A DNA stretch of 64,000 nt from Adiantum capillus-veneris (GCA_014529385.2 CM043963.1:79856912-79920911), one strand, 5' to 3'. Shown: positions 10,665 through 22,272, counted from the first letter of the stretch. Notes: a model not told the origin generated them from the sequence alone. Numbers and translations: made by a program.

Positions 10665-12064
10665 TCATGCCTCTAGCGTTGTACTTGATTCTTCTTCAAT
10701 TGAGGTGGAGGAGTCTCCCTCCTCGGGGATTTCCATCATAGGTGCTTGATCAAATCTCAAAAAGTACTGCTTCAACCTCCATCCATTGACACGTGTTTTG
10801 TGGAGCCTACCATCTACATCCATCAATTGGTAACTGCCATTGGCGTAGCGCTTTCTAATGACAAATGGCCCCTCCCATCTGGGTGAAAACTTTTTATCCT
10901 TCCTAGTGTCAAACCTGTTATCATACCGTAGGACCAACATACATTTCTTGAGACCTTTTGCCCTAAGTCCCTTGTTGAAGGAAAGTCGACGTTGCTCTGA
11001 CTGTGCTGCATAATAGTTGATAGCATCCTCTTTGTCTAGTTGAAGCCTCTCTAGATCAAGAATGTGGTTGTGGAGATGAGAATTAGGACGTTCCACCTGA
11101 ATAGCTATCACCCTGAGACTAGCCAATTGTACTTCAATGGGTAAAATGGCTTCCTTACCAAACACCAAGTGATATGGTGTGAACCCAAGGGATGTGCGAA
11201 GTGAAGTGCGATAAGCCCAAAGTGCAGCCATAAGATGCTTGTCCCAATCACTTTCGTGATTGTTTACATGTTTAGTGATGATCTTGCAGATCATACCATT
11301 TACCTTTTTCACCAAACCATTGCATTGTGGGTAGTAGGGAGTTGAGTGTCGTCGTGAGATACCTAACTTCTCCATTAGCTCTCCTACAAGGTCTCCTCTA
11401 AAACCTCGTCCCCTGTCAGAAATTATTTCAAGAGGAGTGCCAAAACAGCAAAAAATGTTTTCAAATACGAACTTAGCCACTTCCTTAGTTGTAATCCGGG
11501 TGGTGGCAACTGCGAGTCAGCCCACCTGGTCATGTAGTCCACACCCATGATGATATAAAATTTACCTGATTGGCTCCTTGGCAAAGGCCCAATAGCATCA
11601 ATTCCCCATTTCTCAAATGGTCCATATGAGATTATAGGAGTCTGTGGCTCATATGTGAGCCTCCTATCCCCTGCCTTTTGACATTCCTTGCATGTTTTAC
11701 ACCAATGATGCACATCCCTATGTAGACTAGGCCATACAAACCCGGCTTGTAGAATCTTTCTACTAGTGATGTCAAGTGCAAAGTGTCCTCCGCAAACACC
11801 ATCATGGCAACTTGAAACGATTTCAGTGATCTCTCTAGAGAGAGGTACCCGCCTAAGAATTTGATCCTTACCCTTGCAGTAGAGGTCGTCATTGATAAGG
11901 CGGTATTTTGTTGCCTTGCGCACAAGCCACTGCTTTTGGCCCTTAGTAAGATCTTTAGGACACTCTCCCATGTCCAAGAAACTCATGATGTCAGGCATAG
12001 CATCGCTACCTTGGAAGAGAGGCAGCTTCAACTTGATAGCACCCACCATTGAAACATCTTGCAA
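10665..12064 (-). pseudogene. RE2 integrase (and end of RNase H)
   Basis: Two overlapping frames, shifted near 11,515, together give an integrase: zinc finger with CHDGVCGGHFAL and CKTCKECQ, core GIDAIGPLP and VDYMTRWAD, then EIISDRGRGF with the second Asp, PYYPQCNGLVKKVNG, and a C-terminal domain including WEGPFVIRKR. Where the third catalytic residue (Glu) is expected the sequence reads K (GLVKKVNG; RE4 has GLVEKANG), so the enzyme would be dead even without the frameshift. The Ser/Glu-rich extreme C-terminus ends just before the polypurine tract. Confidence 0.9.
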
Positions 12065-12141
12065 CTTCTCTCTAGCTAGAGCATCTGCTTCTTGATTTTC
12101 TGCTCGAGGGACATGATGTAATTGTACAACTTGAAATTTCC

Positions 12142-13272
12142 CTAAAAGTTCCTTGACTTGCGCAAATGGCCTAGCAAGCTATGATTTTTACAAGCCCAAG
12201 TTCCTTGTATTTGTTTTATTAAAAGCATGGCATCACCAAATACATTTAACCGTTGAATGCCCTGTGTCACACACCACTCTAACCCAAGAGTTAAGGCTGC
12301 ATATTCTGCCTCATTGTTAGAGTGAGAATCCAAGAGATTCCCAATGGAGAAAACCTTATCCCCTTGCTCGTTGAAGATGACAATGCCTGCTGCAGCTTTG
12401 TCCACTTTCCTCTTGTAGGCTCCATCAAAGAAAAGAGAGTGAGCCTCCTCTACCTTAGGGACTTCCAGTACAGGTGTAATATATTGATCATTTGGCTTTA
12501 TCTTTAGATTCTTTTCATAGTGGCGATGAGTGAGAATACCTCCTAGACTGGCCCTTGTGGAGTTCTCCACTTGCATTGTGTAGTCAAACTCTTGCAACCT
12601 TGTGAGCCATTTGGAAATCCTAGAAGAAACATCCATGTGCTGCATTACATAAGGAAATACTTCTTCCATTGTTAAGATTATGAATGGTCTAGACAATAAA
12701 TAAGAGCGAAATTTGGTGGTAGCAAACATTAATGCAAGCACCATGTGCTCCACTGCCGTGTATCCCTTTTCTGATGGAGTCATCATTCGATTAGAGAAGT
12801 AGATAGGACGCATGAAAGAAGTTTGAGGATCCTTTTGCATCAATACAGTCCCAAGTGTGTCATTGCCCGCACTAGGGTTTACATAAAAAGGCTCGTCCCA
12901 CTTTGGAGGTGCTATGGTGGGAAGTGAAGCTAGAATTTGTTTTACCTCATTGAATTGTTGTTCATTTTTTTCACTCCAAGTGAAAATCTCTTGATGGGTA
13001 ACTTGTTGTAAAGGAAGAACCACTTGGGAGAGAAAGTGAATGAACCTACTCAAATACCTCACCTTTTGAAGAAAAGAGACCAACTGCTTTGTTGTGGTGG
13101 GAGAGGTCAAAGCCAGCAAGGCTTGAACCTTGCTTGGGTCAGCTTCAATGCCATTGGCTGAGATCACATGGCCAAGAAGAGTAACCTTGCTTTCACCAAT
13201 GTGGCATTTCTCCACATTGAGTTGGCCCCCCAAAGCTTGTAGCCTAGCTAGACCTTCATAAACTTTCTCCAA
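12142..13272 (-). pseudogene. RE2 RT thumb/connection and two RNase H domains
   Basis: It continues the RT frame after an in-frame TAA at 13,327. It contains LNVEKCHIG and LLGHVISANGIEADPSK of the RT/connection, a gypsy RNase H with the catalytic Asp replaced (FYVNPSAGNDTLGTVL), and a second RNase H with LFFDGAYKRK, NNEAEYAAL and FGDAMLLIKQ. A one-base shift near 12,175 breaks the end of the second RNase H; the continuation is in the next frame (12,064 downward). Confidence 0.9.
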
Positions 13273-13326
13273 ATGAAGAGAGCGAGAGCTATAGATACAA
13301 AAGTCATCAATAAAAACACGGATTGA

Positions 13327-15132
13327 TTATCCAAAGAATGGCTGAAAAACAAATGTCACATATCGCTGAAAAGTGGTTGGAGCATTAGTGAGACCAAAAG
13401 GCATAACTCTGTAAGCAAAACATCCCCATGGTGTGATGAAGGTTGTCTTCTTTTTATCTTCTTCAGCGATGCTAATTTGGAAGTAGCCTGAGTAGCCATC
13501 ACATACCGTGTAGCGCTCATGTCCTGCTACCTCATTGAGTATTTCGTCTTGAAAAGGAAGAGGAAAATGGTCCCTCTTTGTGGCTGCATTAAGAGGCTTG
13601 TAATCAACACAAACCCTCCACTTACCATTCTTCTTTGGTGTGACTACCACTGGAGAAACCCACTCTGAGTCTTCAACAGGATAGATAAAACCGGCTTCTA
13701 GCAATTTCCTCACCTCTTTGAGTAGGGCGTCTTGTTGAATTACTCCTAGCCGCCTGAGCTTCTGCACTATAGGTTTACTTACCTCCTTGAGATTAATGTG
13801 ATGTTGAACTACTGTGATGCCAGTGATTTTATCATATTCATCAATGAACAATGTGGTAAAATTACTTAGCATCAAAATATAATCTTCACGCTCCGTCCCA
13901 CACAACTCACTAGAGAGCATTTGATGTAGCTTACTTGCTTCTACCAGAGGTTGTATACCTGGTGTCTCCCCTTGGTTTGATGATGAGGCATCAGGTTGCT
14001 GCATCTTCTTAGGGTCCTTGAGAATGATCCCCATCACCTCAATGCTACTGTCACTTTCTTCACTCACTGTTGACTCCTCCTCTGAAGTGGTTGAAGAGTC
14101 ACCACTAGAAAACTCATGCTCGGAGGTTTCTAGATCCATGTCGCGTTGTTGACCTATCTTCATGTCGTAAAGTATTGGCCTCCCTTTTGCATCCTTCATC
14201 TGGATTATGCCGGTGTCCCAGTCCTGCTTAGCTCTCATAGCCATAAGCCAAGGCCTCCCTAGAATGATAGGATAGCCCTCCCCTTTGTGTGGCATGACAA
14301 AGATGTCCATATCTACCTCGGTGTTGAATGCCTTTATCCTAACTGCATTTATGACACCAACACATTGAACTTTTAAATTATTTGCCATTTTGGCTCGGCA
14401 TGGTGCCGACCGACTCACCTGTAAACCCAAACGGTGCATCATTTTTTCACTCATGATGCATATTTGTGCACCACCATCGATGTAGATATTGGAGATGTGT
14501 TGCCCTTTGATGTAAGCATCCATCACTGGTAGTATGTCATCTAGATTCCTCCCAGAGATAGCCACAGCTATCTTTGGATTTGGTCGTCTCGTGCTAACCA
14601 TCTTTGTCCATTGTCTCCTCACCCTAGGTGCTAGGTGGAGTAACTGGGGCCAGGTGATTTTTGGGCCCTGCATAGAAACATCTTGAACCAAATCATATGG
14701 TTTAGAACATTCACCCAAAGAGAAATCTACAATGTCAATTTTACGTCGTGACTTGGACGGCTTTTTGCTAGATTCCCCTTTAGTCTTTGTCTTTTCTTCC
14801 TTTTGGGAAGATTCACCATGACTAGCGCGTTTTACCCCTATGGCATCTACTCCTTTAACCTTGGTCTTATCCTCCTCCACTTTCTCCTTTCCTTTACCTT
14901 CATGACTGATGACGCTTACTATTTGATTGGCAACTGGTGGTGGGGGTAAGGGTGGAATGAGAGGTTGTGGTGGTGGTGGTGGTTGTGGTTGAATGGGTGG
15001 TTGTAGGATTTGCACGGGTGGTGCTTGTTGTGGTGCCCTCGGTGGTGGTGGTCTTGCTCTCGGTGGTGTAACCTGGTTTTGCCTGGCTCCTCTGTTGAAA
15101 TTCTGCCTCCTTGGGTGTGGACAATAGTACAT
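13327..15132 (-). pseudogene. RE2 Pro-rich Gag tail, protease and RT N-terminal part
   Basis: A 601-codon open stretch. It begins inside the zinc knuckle (MYYCPHPRR), then has a long Pro/Gln-rich segment, a Lys-rich segment and a FSLGECSKPYDL block shared with the other elements. The protease follows with YIDGGAQICIM and PIILGRPWLMA, then an acidic Ser/Glu stretch (about 14,000-14,130). RT follows, with SPVVVTPKKNGKWRVCVDY and MPFGLTNAPTTFQ. A TAA at 13,327 falls just before the catalytic FIDDFCIYS box, which continues in the same frame. Confidence 0.92.
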
Positions 15133-15909
15133 GCCATGACCATCCTCCCCACAATTGTAGCAGTGGTATTCTTGGTTTTGCCTTCGTTATCCTCTTCCTT
15201 GCTCTTGGTTGCGATTGTGTGCATGCCCTTGTTGTATCAAATGGACTGAGAGATTCTCAAGTTGATTGGTGATTCGATTGAGCAGGTCTTGCTGATCTTC
15301 AATTGGTTCTTGTGGTTGAATCCTCTGGACGGCTGTTGTAGGTGGTGCTAGAGGTGGTCGGGTCCTAACGGCTTCCTCTTCATCGATATTCCTGGCTTGT
15401 AGGCGCAACTTCTTGTCTTTAAGGCGGGCCACTTCAACTGTTAGCTCATACGTAGCAGGAAACCTTCCCTTCACCTTCTCTTTAAGAGTTGGCCATAACC
15501 CAGCCACAAACCGATCCTTCTTTAGGAAATCAGGTGCCCCCTCATCCTCTCTTAGTGATGCAACCCATCGCCCCCATAAATCTACAAACTTTGACTCATA
15601 TGATGCGTATTCCAGCATACTGCCCTGCTTCAACTCTGTCAACAATTGCCATAGCTTCTCTGATGTTGTGCCCTCTCCAAAACGCTTGACAAAGGCTGCT
15701 CTTAATAAGTCCCATTGTTACTTGGTTTCTTGTGTCAAGGCATTGTACCATGATCTTGCCTCCACCTTCATTAGAAGTGGGAAGATGCGCAAGCGCGAAG
15801 CATCATCATCTCTTGTAGAGATGACACATACTATTTCCAAGTTGTCTAGAAAGTCTGCAGCATCCTCACCCACCTTACCAGTAAAGGTTGGAAATGCTAC
15901 ACTTGCCAT
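15133..15909 (-). pseudogene. RE2 Gag
   Basis: It starts MASVAFPTFTGKVGEDAADF, closely similar to RE3 Gag (24,927 on the plus strand). In-frame TAA codons at 15,718 and 15,187 break a frame that otherwise reads through YASYESKFVDLW, FLKKDRFVAGLWPTLKEKVKG and ends in a CCHC knuckle YNCGEDGHGMYYC. The start at 15,909 is supported by its match to RE3. The function would be particle formation and RNA binding. Confidence 0.88.
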
Positions 15910-16006
15910 TGTGAGAGTGAGAAAATTAACTCGACTTAGAAATCTTAAAAAAAAGAAAAAGAAAAAAGAGATTCAATACATGGGTGCTCGGTAGATGGAA
16001 AACATA

Positions 16007-16234
16007 CTATACAAGGATGAAAATAACTACATCAAAAGACACTTCATGATTAATCATAGGGAGGATAAAGGGTAGAGAAGAGGTGTTTATCTCTTGCAGT
16101 CGTTCTCTACCAAACATGGTTGTAATGATCTGCTGATAAAAGATCTTGCGGTCCAAGATTACTTTGATTGATTGAATTCGTTGTGGTGCATAAGTTTGGT
16201 TCCTTGCAAAAGGTTGATGCGCTGGGTTCATCAC
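16007..16234 (-). CDS. RE2 conserved leader ORF (75 aa)
   Basis: It is homologous to the RE1, RE3 and RE4 leader ORFs: RIQSIKVILDRKIFYQQ, then TTMFGRERLQEI, LPFILPMINHEVSFDV and the hydrophobic terminus VIFILV-stop. The likely ATG is at 16,231 (the upstream in-frame codon at 16,234 is GTG), and it overlaps the stop of the preceding 154-aa ORF by a few bases. Together the two may represent one longer leader protein or a coupled pair. Gag begins about 100 bp further on. Confidence 0.65.
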   Translation of the reverse strand: MMNPAHQPFARNQTYAPQRIQSIKVILDRKIFYQQIITTMFGRERLQEINTSSLPFILPMINHEVSFDVVIFILV

Positions 16235-16695
16235 ATGATAATTCGAAAAGGCTCTCTCCTTCGTGGTGGAAGGTTATAGTCGGAGGTGTAGAGCTCTTGG
16301 TAGTCGAGGTCAAATTTATAGTACCAGAGGACAAGGTTGTCTTCGTCTTCTAGCTCTAGGACTGTCCCTCTAGCAAGCTCTTGGAAAAGCTTGAACTCTC
16401 TCTCTTTGAGCAACTTCACTTTCCTGCAAGATAGAGTGCCATCTAGTGTATACACAGGTGTGATGAGGTAGGTGGTGAGTCTTACCACTTGTATTAATCC
16501 AAGTTGGATGGATACATAGCAAGCTGTAAAGTCGTCATCATAGCCTTGATTCACAAGCAACACCCCTTGAAGGTGGAGGGTCTTGTCTTTCCGCCAAGCA
16601 AAACCTGTGTCAAAGACCTTGTCGATGACAAGCTCCGCCACTTCACTCGGTAGACGACGTAGAATCCATGCTGCTGTTTCTAGTTCCTGGCTCAT
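16231..16695 (-). CDS. RE2 upstream leader ORF (154 aa, unknown)
   Basis: An open frame rich in Leu, Glu and Asp beginning MSQELETAAWILRRLPSEVA and ending PPRRREPFRIIM at a TGA that overlaps the start of the conserved 75-aa leader ORF. No domain was recognised and no clear counterpart was found in the other elements of this window. Position and length suggest an element-specific leader protein; it could also be a chance ORF. Confidence 0.4.
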   Translation of the reverse strand: MSQELETAAWILRRLPSEVAELVIDKVFDTGFAWRKDKTLHLQGVLLVNQGYDDDFTACYVSIQLGLIQVVRLTTYLITPVYTLDGTLSCRKVKLLKEREFKLFQELARGTVLELEDEDNLVLWYYKFDLDYQELYTSDYNLPPRRREPFRIIM

Positions 16696-16731
16696 GAGAT
16701 GAGAGTGAGGTATAGAAAGACTTTGGAGGAT

Positions 16732-17283
16732 TTACCCTTTTGTTTTGGAGACGGGGTGATTGTCGGCACTGGAAAACCCTTGAATCTTTTGGTGCAAGGG
16801 AGAGGGAGGAACACGCGTTCGTAGTAGCTTCCTCAAGTTGTGAAGGCTTGTTGTGGATGTAGGTGGAATAGGTGGCAAAGATGGGGACGTAGATGTAGAG
16901 AAGCCTGGTGCTACTTGAAAGCCTACCTTTGTGAGAGTGCCTGTGCGGATGTCGAGGGAGAAAATGATGGCCTTTTCTTCACTTTGGGTTGCACTCATGT
17001 CGAAGGTGCGGTTTTTGGCTACAATGTGAGCATGATGCAGCTTGTGCCTTGGTTTTATGCTTGCGGGGATGATGAGAAATGTAAACAATCTGAGTAGGAA
17101 AAGAGGGTCTTACCACTTCTTCTATGCTAACAATACAACACCCTGGCAAGAGTGTCTTGATGACTTGAGTCAAACCTTCTTGAAGCTCCTACTCTTCAGT
17201 GGTCCAATTAGAGAATTCAAGAAGCCACTCATCCATGAAGAGAAGTAAACACGTTAGCCTTGTAAAATGAAGGTCAAGAGCCC
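16732..17283 (-). other. RE2 5' leader between PBS and leader ORFs
   Basis: About 550 bp. A 118-codon ORF with a Pro/Ser/Thr-rich middle is open at 16,732-17,088 but shows no recognisable similarity. It probably includes packaging signals; nothing specific is visible. Confidence 0.35.
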
Positions 17284-17301
17284 TCCTCAGTGGGGGCACC
17301 A
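17284..17301 (-). promoter_or_regulatory. RE2 primer-binding site
   Basis: TGGTGCCCCCACTGAGGA on the minus strand, two bases inside the LTR end. Its first nine bases TGGTGCCCC recur next to the hairpin inside the LTR. Confidence 0.75.
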
Positions 17302-17386
17302 AATGAGAGGCAGAAGTGAAAAATAGACCCGGTGGCCTCTACACCAAAACTATGCACAATGGCCTCATCATGGGGGATACACAATA

Positions 17387-17417
17387 GGGGCACCACCTAG
17401 CAAGATATGCGGCTAGG
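17387..17417 (-). other. Conserved U5 hairpin plus PBS-like 9-mer (RE2 5' LTR)
   Basis: CCTAGC...GCTAGG stem with a CGCATATCTT loop followed directly by TGGTGCCCC on the element strand. It lies in the RNA leader about 85 nt upstream of the true primer-binding site. Confidence 0.65.
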
Positions 17418-18145
17418 ACGCATACATATACACAATGAAGCATGCCATGGAAAACAATTTCAAGATCCACGCCCAAATGTGGAATGGGGTGGTCGGAGAC
17501 TAAGCTGAGAGGAGTGGTGAATGAGTAAGAATTGGCTTGCTACTCGTGCATGTTAGCAAGGAAGATAATGAGGTAGGGGAAACTTGCGAGTATGCTCACT
17601 TATCATACAAGAGGTGGCGAATCCGCACACCTCAAGATGGAAGTAGCAAGATGATAGGAATATGAGAGGGAGAGAGAGAGAGAGAGTGTGTGTGTATGGT
17701 GGGGAATCCGCACACCTTTACATAAGCAGAAAAAAAAGGCAAGGAACAAGCATATACCATACTCACAATGAGATGTATCCAAAGCGACACAAAGTATGGC
17801 ACCAAGATGGAGTGTGTTGATTGCTTGCAAAAGATGAATACAATAGGTAGAGTATGGCAGGAAAATGAGAAGGGGACAAGATCGTAGGAGGCATAATGGA
17901 GAGATGGGAGTTGATGGCGAGGAATATCATGAGTGTGTCCACCCTTCTTCTTCTTGAAATTGTGCCTTCAACCCTTAATTACAAGTGGTGTGGAGGTGTG
18001 GTGCTCATCTTTTGTGCATGGTGATGGTGATGATGATGGTGTTGTGATTATGTGATTAGGGTTCATGCTACAAGCATGTAGCACAAGAGTGTGTATGGAT
18101 AGGGGTGTGTGTGTGTGTGTGTTTTAAGTGAGCTCTCATGGCCTC

Positions 18146-18155
18146 CTTATATAGG
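18146..18155 (-). promoter_or_regulatory. RE2 5' LTR TATA box
   Basis: CCTATATAAG on the minus strand, the likely promoter of the RE2 genomic RNA, transcribing leftward. Confidence 0.6.
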
Positions 18156-19250
18156 GAAGGAGGGGAGGATTTAGCAATATTTCTATTTGAGGTGAGTGTC
18201 CCACTTTGGTGACTAGGAAAATGGGGTGCATGTGACTGTGGCTCCCATCTTGTCTCTTCATTATTTAAAATACCAGAGTCAATAGAGAGAGAAGAAGAGA
18301 GAATGTGGGTAGGATGTAGAGGATAGGAGATATTTACAATAGTCTAGCTTTGGCTAGACTTAAGCTTATTAGGGAGAGAAGAGAGAGGTAAGAAATTTAC
18401 AAGAGAGATTGTCAAAGGTGGATAGTTGTTGATGATGATGGATCCTCCAAAAATGGTGATAGAATCACTCTAGACTTGCCAAGACCTCATTAAAAGAGCC
18501 TTGTATCTTGTAATCATGCTTGAAGACTTGTAGAACCATAGCCATTCTAGAGGGAAGAAAATTGGGGATGGCCTGTGTCACCATTGCACGAGAAAACTGG
18601 GGTCCACTACAAAAATCATATCTCCGTGTTCATTACTCCAAAAATTCTGAAAAAAATTGAGCTTCAAGTTGAGATCACGAGCTACATCTTTCATGTTGAA
18701 TGCTCCTTCAGATTCGGGGTTCTTCTCTACTTAAAAAATTCAGCCAAATAATGTATTATTTGTGGCTGCAAAGGTCTTTTGGTGGTCCCCTTTGAGTGGA
18801 CTTCTCTCTTGCCCTCAAGTGTGAGCTCCTTCATGTGTATGAAAACATGACCTAGAGTTTTGAAAAGATTGGCAATCATCTAGATGGAGGTATTATTGAA
18901 ATTTGAAAGTGGCGTTGAGGTTTGAAAATGAAAACTAGTGAATAAAATATTTGGTAGGGTGGATTAATATATATATACATGAAAAATATATTAGAAAATA
19001 CTAAAATATATAATGTAATTTAGAATATATATATTTAATATTTAAGGTCAAAAGAGAGATCAACAAAGAAAGCTTACTTATTTATGCTACATCGTGATTG
19101 ATTTAGCGTAAGTCTTATTTATTTAATAAAGGCTAAAACGTTTGTGAAAAAGGGAAGAAAAAATCAAAAGTAAATTATATAATAGGAAATATTTTTGGTA
19201 AAAGAGAAAAAAAATATGGGGGGTTCCCATGCATGGAAAAACATACCTCA

Positions 19251-20110
19251 CTTGCATAGTGAAAAACCTCACATAGTCCAACAAATTTATGCTGAAATTT
19301 GTTGGGACAGGATGTTTGTGACAGTGGGTTACTTGACAAGGACACGTGATCAATCGTCAATCTGTGGATGCACTTGCAAGAGCATAAGTCATTGATGAGC
19401 TTGCAACCCAAGTTGTCATCTTTTTGGCTGCAAGTATTGCAAGGTGTGTTCAACATGGGTTGAATAAAGTGGCTCTAGGCTATTTCCATCTGATGCAACT
19501 TGATGGTCTCTCTCCAAATGCATTCACTTATGCTTGCATCATTATAGCATGTAAACATTATGTGAGACATGGTTGAATATATGCCTAGTTGGGTTACACA
19601 TTAGGAAAAATTCTCATGGTGTTTTTAAAAACCATAAAAAATTTATAATGAAATTTCCCTGTGAAATGTGGTCCCTCCGAATGTATTGATTGCAGCATAT
19701 GGAACCGACATGGCCAAGACACTCTAGGTTGTTAACTAGCAGAGCTTTGGTCAACATGTATTCCAAGTGTGTGGCAAGTTTGAGACTCACTAGAGATGCT
19801 ACATGCTCCTCTGCGTCTTGAAGGCATGTAGCATTACATAGGACCTTGACATGGACACCACGTTGTCGTGCAGCTTTGCTCCCATGCTAAGAAAGATGCC
19901 AGAAAAATGCACATCAAGTTTGTTTGAAGCTTACATGATTTATGAACAATGTTTAGGGCCTGGTAACAGGCCAAGTTTAATGATGAATGTATGTCAAATG
20001 CGGCTAAAAGGGCCAAAACATGCCTTAATGATGCTAAAAAGGACTATGCTTGAAGTGAGCACATATAGGATATTAGATCTAAAAATGCAGTGCTTGAAGT
20101 GCTCTACCGG
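19251..20110 (+). pseudogene. Decayed PPR (pentatricopeptide repeat) gene fragment
   Basis: Around 19,395-19,560 the plus strand reads DELATQVVIFLAASIARC, then VQHGLNKVALGYFHLMQLDG and LSPNAFTYACIIIAC. This is the standard plant PPR pattern in which a VFDEL..QDVVSW segment is followed by a GYVQHG..EALxxF repeat and a (P)NxFTYxxIxxAC repeat. Near 19,735-19,800 an ALVNMYSKC-like piece follows in another frame. Stops and shifts throughout make this a pseudogene. PPR proteins bind organelle RNA and are very numerous in land plants. RE2 inserted into it, and the gene X copy truncates it at about 20,113. Confidence 0.7.
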
Positions 20111-20112
20111 CC

Positions 20113-21230
20113 AAAACCTTAAACTTTTTGTCATGCATTATATCCTTTACAAGACCACTAGTTATCAATGGATTTAACTGCTTTCCTACATTGGCCTTCG
20201 GGTCTATGTTTTCTTTGTTTGGATAGATAGAATCTCTACAAAGAAAGCATAACTAACATAAGCAAAAACTTAGATTAGTTTAAATTAATTAGACGGTTTA
20301 CAATGCTCACCTCAATGCTTGGATTCTTTCCTTAAGGCCGCCAGAGCCTACCTCCAACGTTTCAAGTTTTCGTAGTTTCTTCTTTCGCACATGAGCGCCT
20401 AGCGTTGTCTCTTTGTTTTGTAATGTCTGTACCTTTGTTTGCAAGACCAGTGATTCTTGTGTGCGCTGCATTACAGTCTCTTGGCCCTCATAATGCACGT
20501 TAGAAAATCTCTGAATCTCATCCGGTTGGTGCTTCACCATGTATTTATAAGTTTTTGATTGGCTGTTTAGAGATTTACAGTAGCCAAGCAATCCATTCTC
20601 TCCATTACTTGCAAAGGTCAATAAGTTAGTGGGATTTGCAAATGCAGGGAAAGCATTGGTCATGAGATTTAATGGATAGAATGAGCCTTTTGTCCAAATA
20701 TCTAAGTGTTTTGCTCCCTATGCTCTGAGTCTCTCTATCATTATCGGTGTCACTTTGATGCTAGTTTTGCCTCACTTACACAGTGACATATATTGGGGAT
20801 TCAGGTTAATGTGTAGATGATAGAGGGGTCTTTTAAGGAGGACATTTGTGGGGGTGGAAGAAGAAGCCATGTATGCAACAACGCAAGAAAGGGAGGATTT
20901 CTTTGAGGTTAGTGCACAAATAGTGAGAGAGTAAGGAGAGAGCAGGTTTGGAAGGATACATCTTTTTTCCTTTAGTCATACATTCCACGTACAAGAAACT
21001 CCCTCCAATTCTACGAAGTTCATTAAATGCAACTGAAAACGATTTATTCTTCAATCATCACGACCATTATGACGCTGTGGCAAGAATCTACTTGTAAGTA
21101 CACTTTTTGAATGGTTATTCCAAGTTTACAATTGCTTTTACCACACCTATTTTCTAGAGAGAGAAAGTCAAAATTCTATTTTTCTTAGAAGACCCTCCAA
21201 ATGACCTCCAAATTTTCTAATGCAAGAAGA
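20113..21230 (-). pseudogene. Inverted copy of the 5' part of gene X
   Basis: The reverse complement aligns almost throughout with 26,771-27,880. Shared coding pieces include MKNKSFSVAFNE...RRIGGSFLYVECMTKG (20,833-21,054), MTNAFPAFANPTNL and ETTLGAHVRKKKL (20,307-20,663), ending at a GTGAGC splice-donor-like site. This copy has fewer stops in its second block than the one at 27.3-27.7 kb. It breaks off near 20,113 in what would be the second exon. The product is unknown. The low divergence, including the intron, indicates a DNA-level duplication, not a retrocopy. Confidence 0.75.
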
Positions 21231-21938
21231 AAAGCTACCTTGACAATCAAAGATAAAATCACGTATCAACAACATGGTAGATACGAATCACTCTAGGAAG
21301 GGGGGAGCGTCATCAACGACAACGCACTTCCCGACCTTGAAGACAAAGCTTCAACGATCAATGGAAAGGTGAAGAATGTCATACAAAGACAATGGAAAAA
21401 CAATGATAACTTCAACAAAAAAGCTCTCAAAAAAAAAGAAGGAGTTCCATAGTGTTGAAGCTAGTGAAATATTTCAAGTCAATGATAAAGACAAAAACAT
21501 CAAAAGAACTCTTCACGACAAAAAGTGGCAACAAGAAGAAGAATGAGCAACAAGATGCAAAATTGCCTCGACAAGTCAAGTCCAACACATGCATCATCCA
21601 TGCCACATGAGACATGAAGCACTCAAGGAAGCGGGGAGCATCATCAAGAACAAAGCATTGACACGGGGTTAGCCGCACCGCACTCTAAGCTCACCCGGAG
21701 ACTGTTGATCATAGCCGGCAGTCTTCGAAGACAAGGCCACAGGAATTGACCACATTCGGGGGAGCATGAAGTAAAAACAACAAAAAAAAAATTATTTTTC
21801 TTTTTATTGCTACCACCAAACCACCTCCCCTCCTTTGCTCGCGCGCGTGCAATGGGCCGCTGCACCTTCTCTTGGCATTACCCTTCTTCCCCTCACCTCC
21901 ATTATTCCCCTCTCCCTCCTTCAGTATCACATGAAGCC

Positions 21939-21941
<3 letters not shown>
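21231..21941. other. Unassigned; possible 3' tail of a plus-strand retroelement
   Basis: No gene recognised. A motif GGGGGAGCRTCATCAA-like appears near 21,300, 21,635 and 21,755 and resembles repeated polypurine tracts. The region is rich in CAACAA and GAAGACAA. It may be element 3' untranslated sequence. Confidence 0.3.
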
Positions 21942-22011
<70 letters not shown>

Positions 22012-22044
22012 CGTCAACCCACAAGGGGCCCCCATGCATGGGAC

Positions 22045-22106
<62 letters not shown>

Positions 22107-22134
22107 CTCTCTTTCATTAATCATACACCCACTT

Positions 22135-22179
<45 letters not shown>

Positions 22180-22225
22180 CTCTTTCATTAATCATACACC
22201 CACTTCCCCCCTCTCTCTCACCCGT

Positions 22226-22272
<47 letters not shown>

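Larger units (their letters stand above)
8695..19250 (-). mobile_element. RE2: complete Ty3/gypsy Tat-like LTR retrotransposon (10.56 kb)
   Basis: Two long terminal repeats of 1,942 and 1,947 bp, starting TGAGAG and ending CCTCA on the plus strand, flank an internal region with PBS, leader ORFs, gag, protease, RT, two RNase H domains and integrase, all on the minus strand. A 4-bp duplication CTTG flanks it. By eye the LTRs differ at roughly 2% of positions, so the insertion is fairly recent. The polyprotein nevertheless has three in-frame stops (15,718; 15,187; 13,327) and two frameshifts (near 12,175 and 11,515), so it is not autonomous. It lies inside a dead PPR gene. Confidence 0.95.
17304..19250 (-). 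repeat. RE2 5' LTR
   Basis: Pairs with 8,695-10,636. TATA box at 18,146-18,155 and hairpin with PBS-like 9-mer at 17,387-17,417. Differences from the other LTR include short GA/GT repeat length changes and scattered substitutions. The right flank is CTTG. Confidence 0.96.

Noticed and set aside
15187-15189. Stop-codon readthrough in RE2 Gag
   Set aside because: Other nonsense codons and frameshifts follow in the same copy, and the corresponding position in RE3 is open; ordinary decay is sufficient.
21427-21678. Fifth copy of the leader ORF (SSFDVFVFII on the minus strand)
   Set aside because: Only this short string matches; the upstream FFQQR, MFG and P-x-I-x-P blocks are missing, so chance or a very decayed remnant cannot be told apart.
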